Shown here: piece after piece, positions 5,880 to 6,086 of the stretch
Numbering within the stretch: the first letter of the stretch is position 1
How the letters are laid out: the number at the start of each line of letters is the position of its first letter
Assembly: GCA_013373005.1 (NCBI GenBank)
Contig: JABXIP010000179.1
Span: 1-6,086, forward strand
DNA length: 6,086 nucleotides
From: Cytophagia bacterium
Lineage (GTDB): Bacteria > Bacteroidota > Bacteroidia > Cytophagales > Cyclobacteriaceae
Direction of reading: 5' to 3'
Program-made: the position numbers and the translations under genes
Notes under the pieces: generated by a model
What the model was told of the DNA's origin: nothing
Databases searched by the model: none
The model's input: only the letters and a program-made list of their open reading frames with translations

Positions 5880-5907
5880 ATCAGAGTCTCTCGAAGAGTA
5901 CTCTGAT
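5880..5907 (+). terminator. Stable hairpin downstream of the iron operon, possible terminator
   Basis: ATCAGAGT (5880-5887) pairs with ACTCTGAT (5900-5907), and CTCT (5888-5891) pairs with AGAG (5895-5898) around a CGA loop. This gives a 12-bp stem with one bulged T at 5899. It starts 48 bases after the feoB stop. There is no U-run after it, so it is not a textbook intrinsic terminator. It may instead protect the 3' end of the operon transcript. Confidence 0.4.
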
Positions 5908-5928
5908 GATCAATCGCTGGAGCTTACT

Positions 5929-5946
5929 TTCCCCTCTTAGGGGGAA
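5929..5946. repeat. Small GC-rich inverted repeat beside the insertion sequence
   Basis: TTCCCC (5929-5934) and GGGGAA (5941-5946) are exact reverse complements around a six-base loop. It abuts the apparent left end of the IS481-like element. It could be part of the transcription end region or of the insertion target; there is no U-run on either side. Confidence 0.35.
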
Positions 5947-5950
5947 TGTA

Positions 5951-5997
5951 TGAACCGGAGACATTCTTTACAGTGTACCGGGGACATAGTTTACAGT
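5951..5997 (+). repeat. Two tandem 24-base repeats at the IS end
   Basis: Copy 1 (5951-5974) and copy 2 (5974-5997) match at 20 of 24 positions with a period of 23 bases, sharing one T. Both carry ACCGG, GACAT and TTTACAGT; differences are at repeat positions 3, 9, 15 and 16. Tandem copies at a transposon end are likely transposase-binding sites. Confidence 0.75.
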
Positions 5998-6015
5998 TCA
6001 AATAGGTAATAATTT

Positions 6016-6037
6016 AAGGCATAAAATGATATGCCTT
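6016..6037 (+). promoter_or_regulatory. Inverted repeat covering the transposase start codon
   Basis: AAGGCATA (6016-6023) and TATGCCTT (6030-6037) are perfect eight-base reverse complements around the loop AAATGA. The ATG at 6031-6033 lies in the right arm, so in RNA the start codon would be paired. This could hold down transposase translation, as start-site hairpins do in some other insertion sequences. A protein-binding role is also possible. Confidence 0.5.
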
Positions 6038-6086
6038 TCGAAAGACGAACTGTAATGGAACAGAAAACCGAGTTTGTAAAGCTAGC
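6031..6086 (+). CDS. IS481-like transposase, N-terminus only (3' truncated by window)
   Basis: Only 18 full codons are visible, beginning MPFERRTVMEQKTEFVKL. This resembles the start of IS481-family transposases (MPW/F, a short basic stretch, then M-E-x-[KR]-x-x-F-V), which continue into a helix-turn-helix and a DDE integrase core that would lie outside the window. A second possible start is the in-frame ATG at 6055. The upstream ATG at 6026 is in another frame and stops after nine codons. The identification rests on a short match plus the terminal repeats just upstream, so the family is probable but not certain. Whether the element is intact cannot be seen. Confidence 0.65.
   Translation, partial: MPFERRTVMEQKTEFVKL

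Larger units (their letters stand above)
5947..6086 (+). mobile_element. Left end of an IS481-like insertion sequence, cut by window edge
   Basis: The segment contains two tandem copies of a terminal-type repeat with the core ACCGG-GACAT followed by TTTACAGT, then a short leader and the start of an IS481-like transposase reading rightwards. The left boundary is placed at TGTATGAACC (5947) because such ends often start with TG and the repeat begins at 5951. This boundary is an estimate, since the right end and target duplication are outside the window. The element sits about 115 bases after feoB, in non-coding sequence, and seems not to break a gene. Confidence 0.65.

Noticed and set aside
5738..5953. 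Plus-strand open frame running past the end of feoB
   Set aside because: Its first half is out-of-frame feoB and its second half covers the hairpins and reaches the IS end; it does not resemble a protein.
1..6086. CRISPR array, tRNA or rRNA genes
   Set aside because: No spaced direct repeats of array type, no cloverleaf and no rRNA-like segments were seen on either strand.

Overview
The window looks like chromosomal DNA of a Bacteroidota species, probably of the Cytophagales type. The reasons are moderate, AT-leaning composition, mostly absent Shine-Dalgarno sites, an exact Bacteroidota-type -7 element (TAnnTTTG) in front of the main operon, and proteins that read like Cytophagales versions of their families. 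This placement is an inference from pattern; no search was run.

Layout, left to right. Positions 1-525 hold the C-terminal part of an NtrY-like sensor histidine kinase, cut by the window edge. Positions 581-1093 encode lipoprotein signal peptidase (lspA), and 1163-1666 a secreted DUF6265-type protein. A very short gene, 1669-1830 on the minus strand, converges on it and encodes a 53-residue zinc-ribbon protein with one C-terminal membrane helix. The gap 1831-1968 is AT-rich and serves as the divergent promoter region. It holds an 18-base perfect palindrome (1923-1940) directly upstream of the -7 element (1943-1950).

Positions 1969-5832 form a tightly packed four-gene operon for ferrous iron uptake. 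First is a DtxR-family metalloregulator with a GTG start. It overlaps by 4 bases a second DtxR-like protein that has an N-terminal membrane helix and a complete FeoA domain fused at its C-terminus. Next come a FeoB GTPase protein and a FeoB membrane permease protein. The two FeoB halves are in the same reading frame, separated by a single TAG followed at once by ATG, with AAGGAG upstream of that ATG. Together they add up to one normal FeoB (256 + 473 residues). The likely logic is that the first DtxR protein represses the operon through the palindrome when metal is sufficient. The tethered DtxR-FeoA protein may sense metal at the membrane and supply FeoA to the split FeoB.

Downstream of the operon are a 12-bp hairpin (5880-5907) and a second small hairpin (5929-5946). 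Then comes the left end of an IS481-like insertion sequence, with two tandem 24-base repeats and the first 18 codons of its transposase, whose start codon lies inside a perfect inverted repeat. The element runs off the right edge.

The most unusual content is the iron operon: a membrane-anchored metalloregulator-FeoA fusion combined with a FeoB split by one in-frame stop codon.
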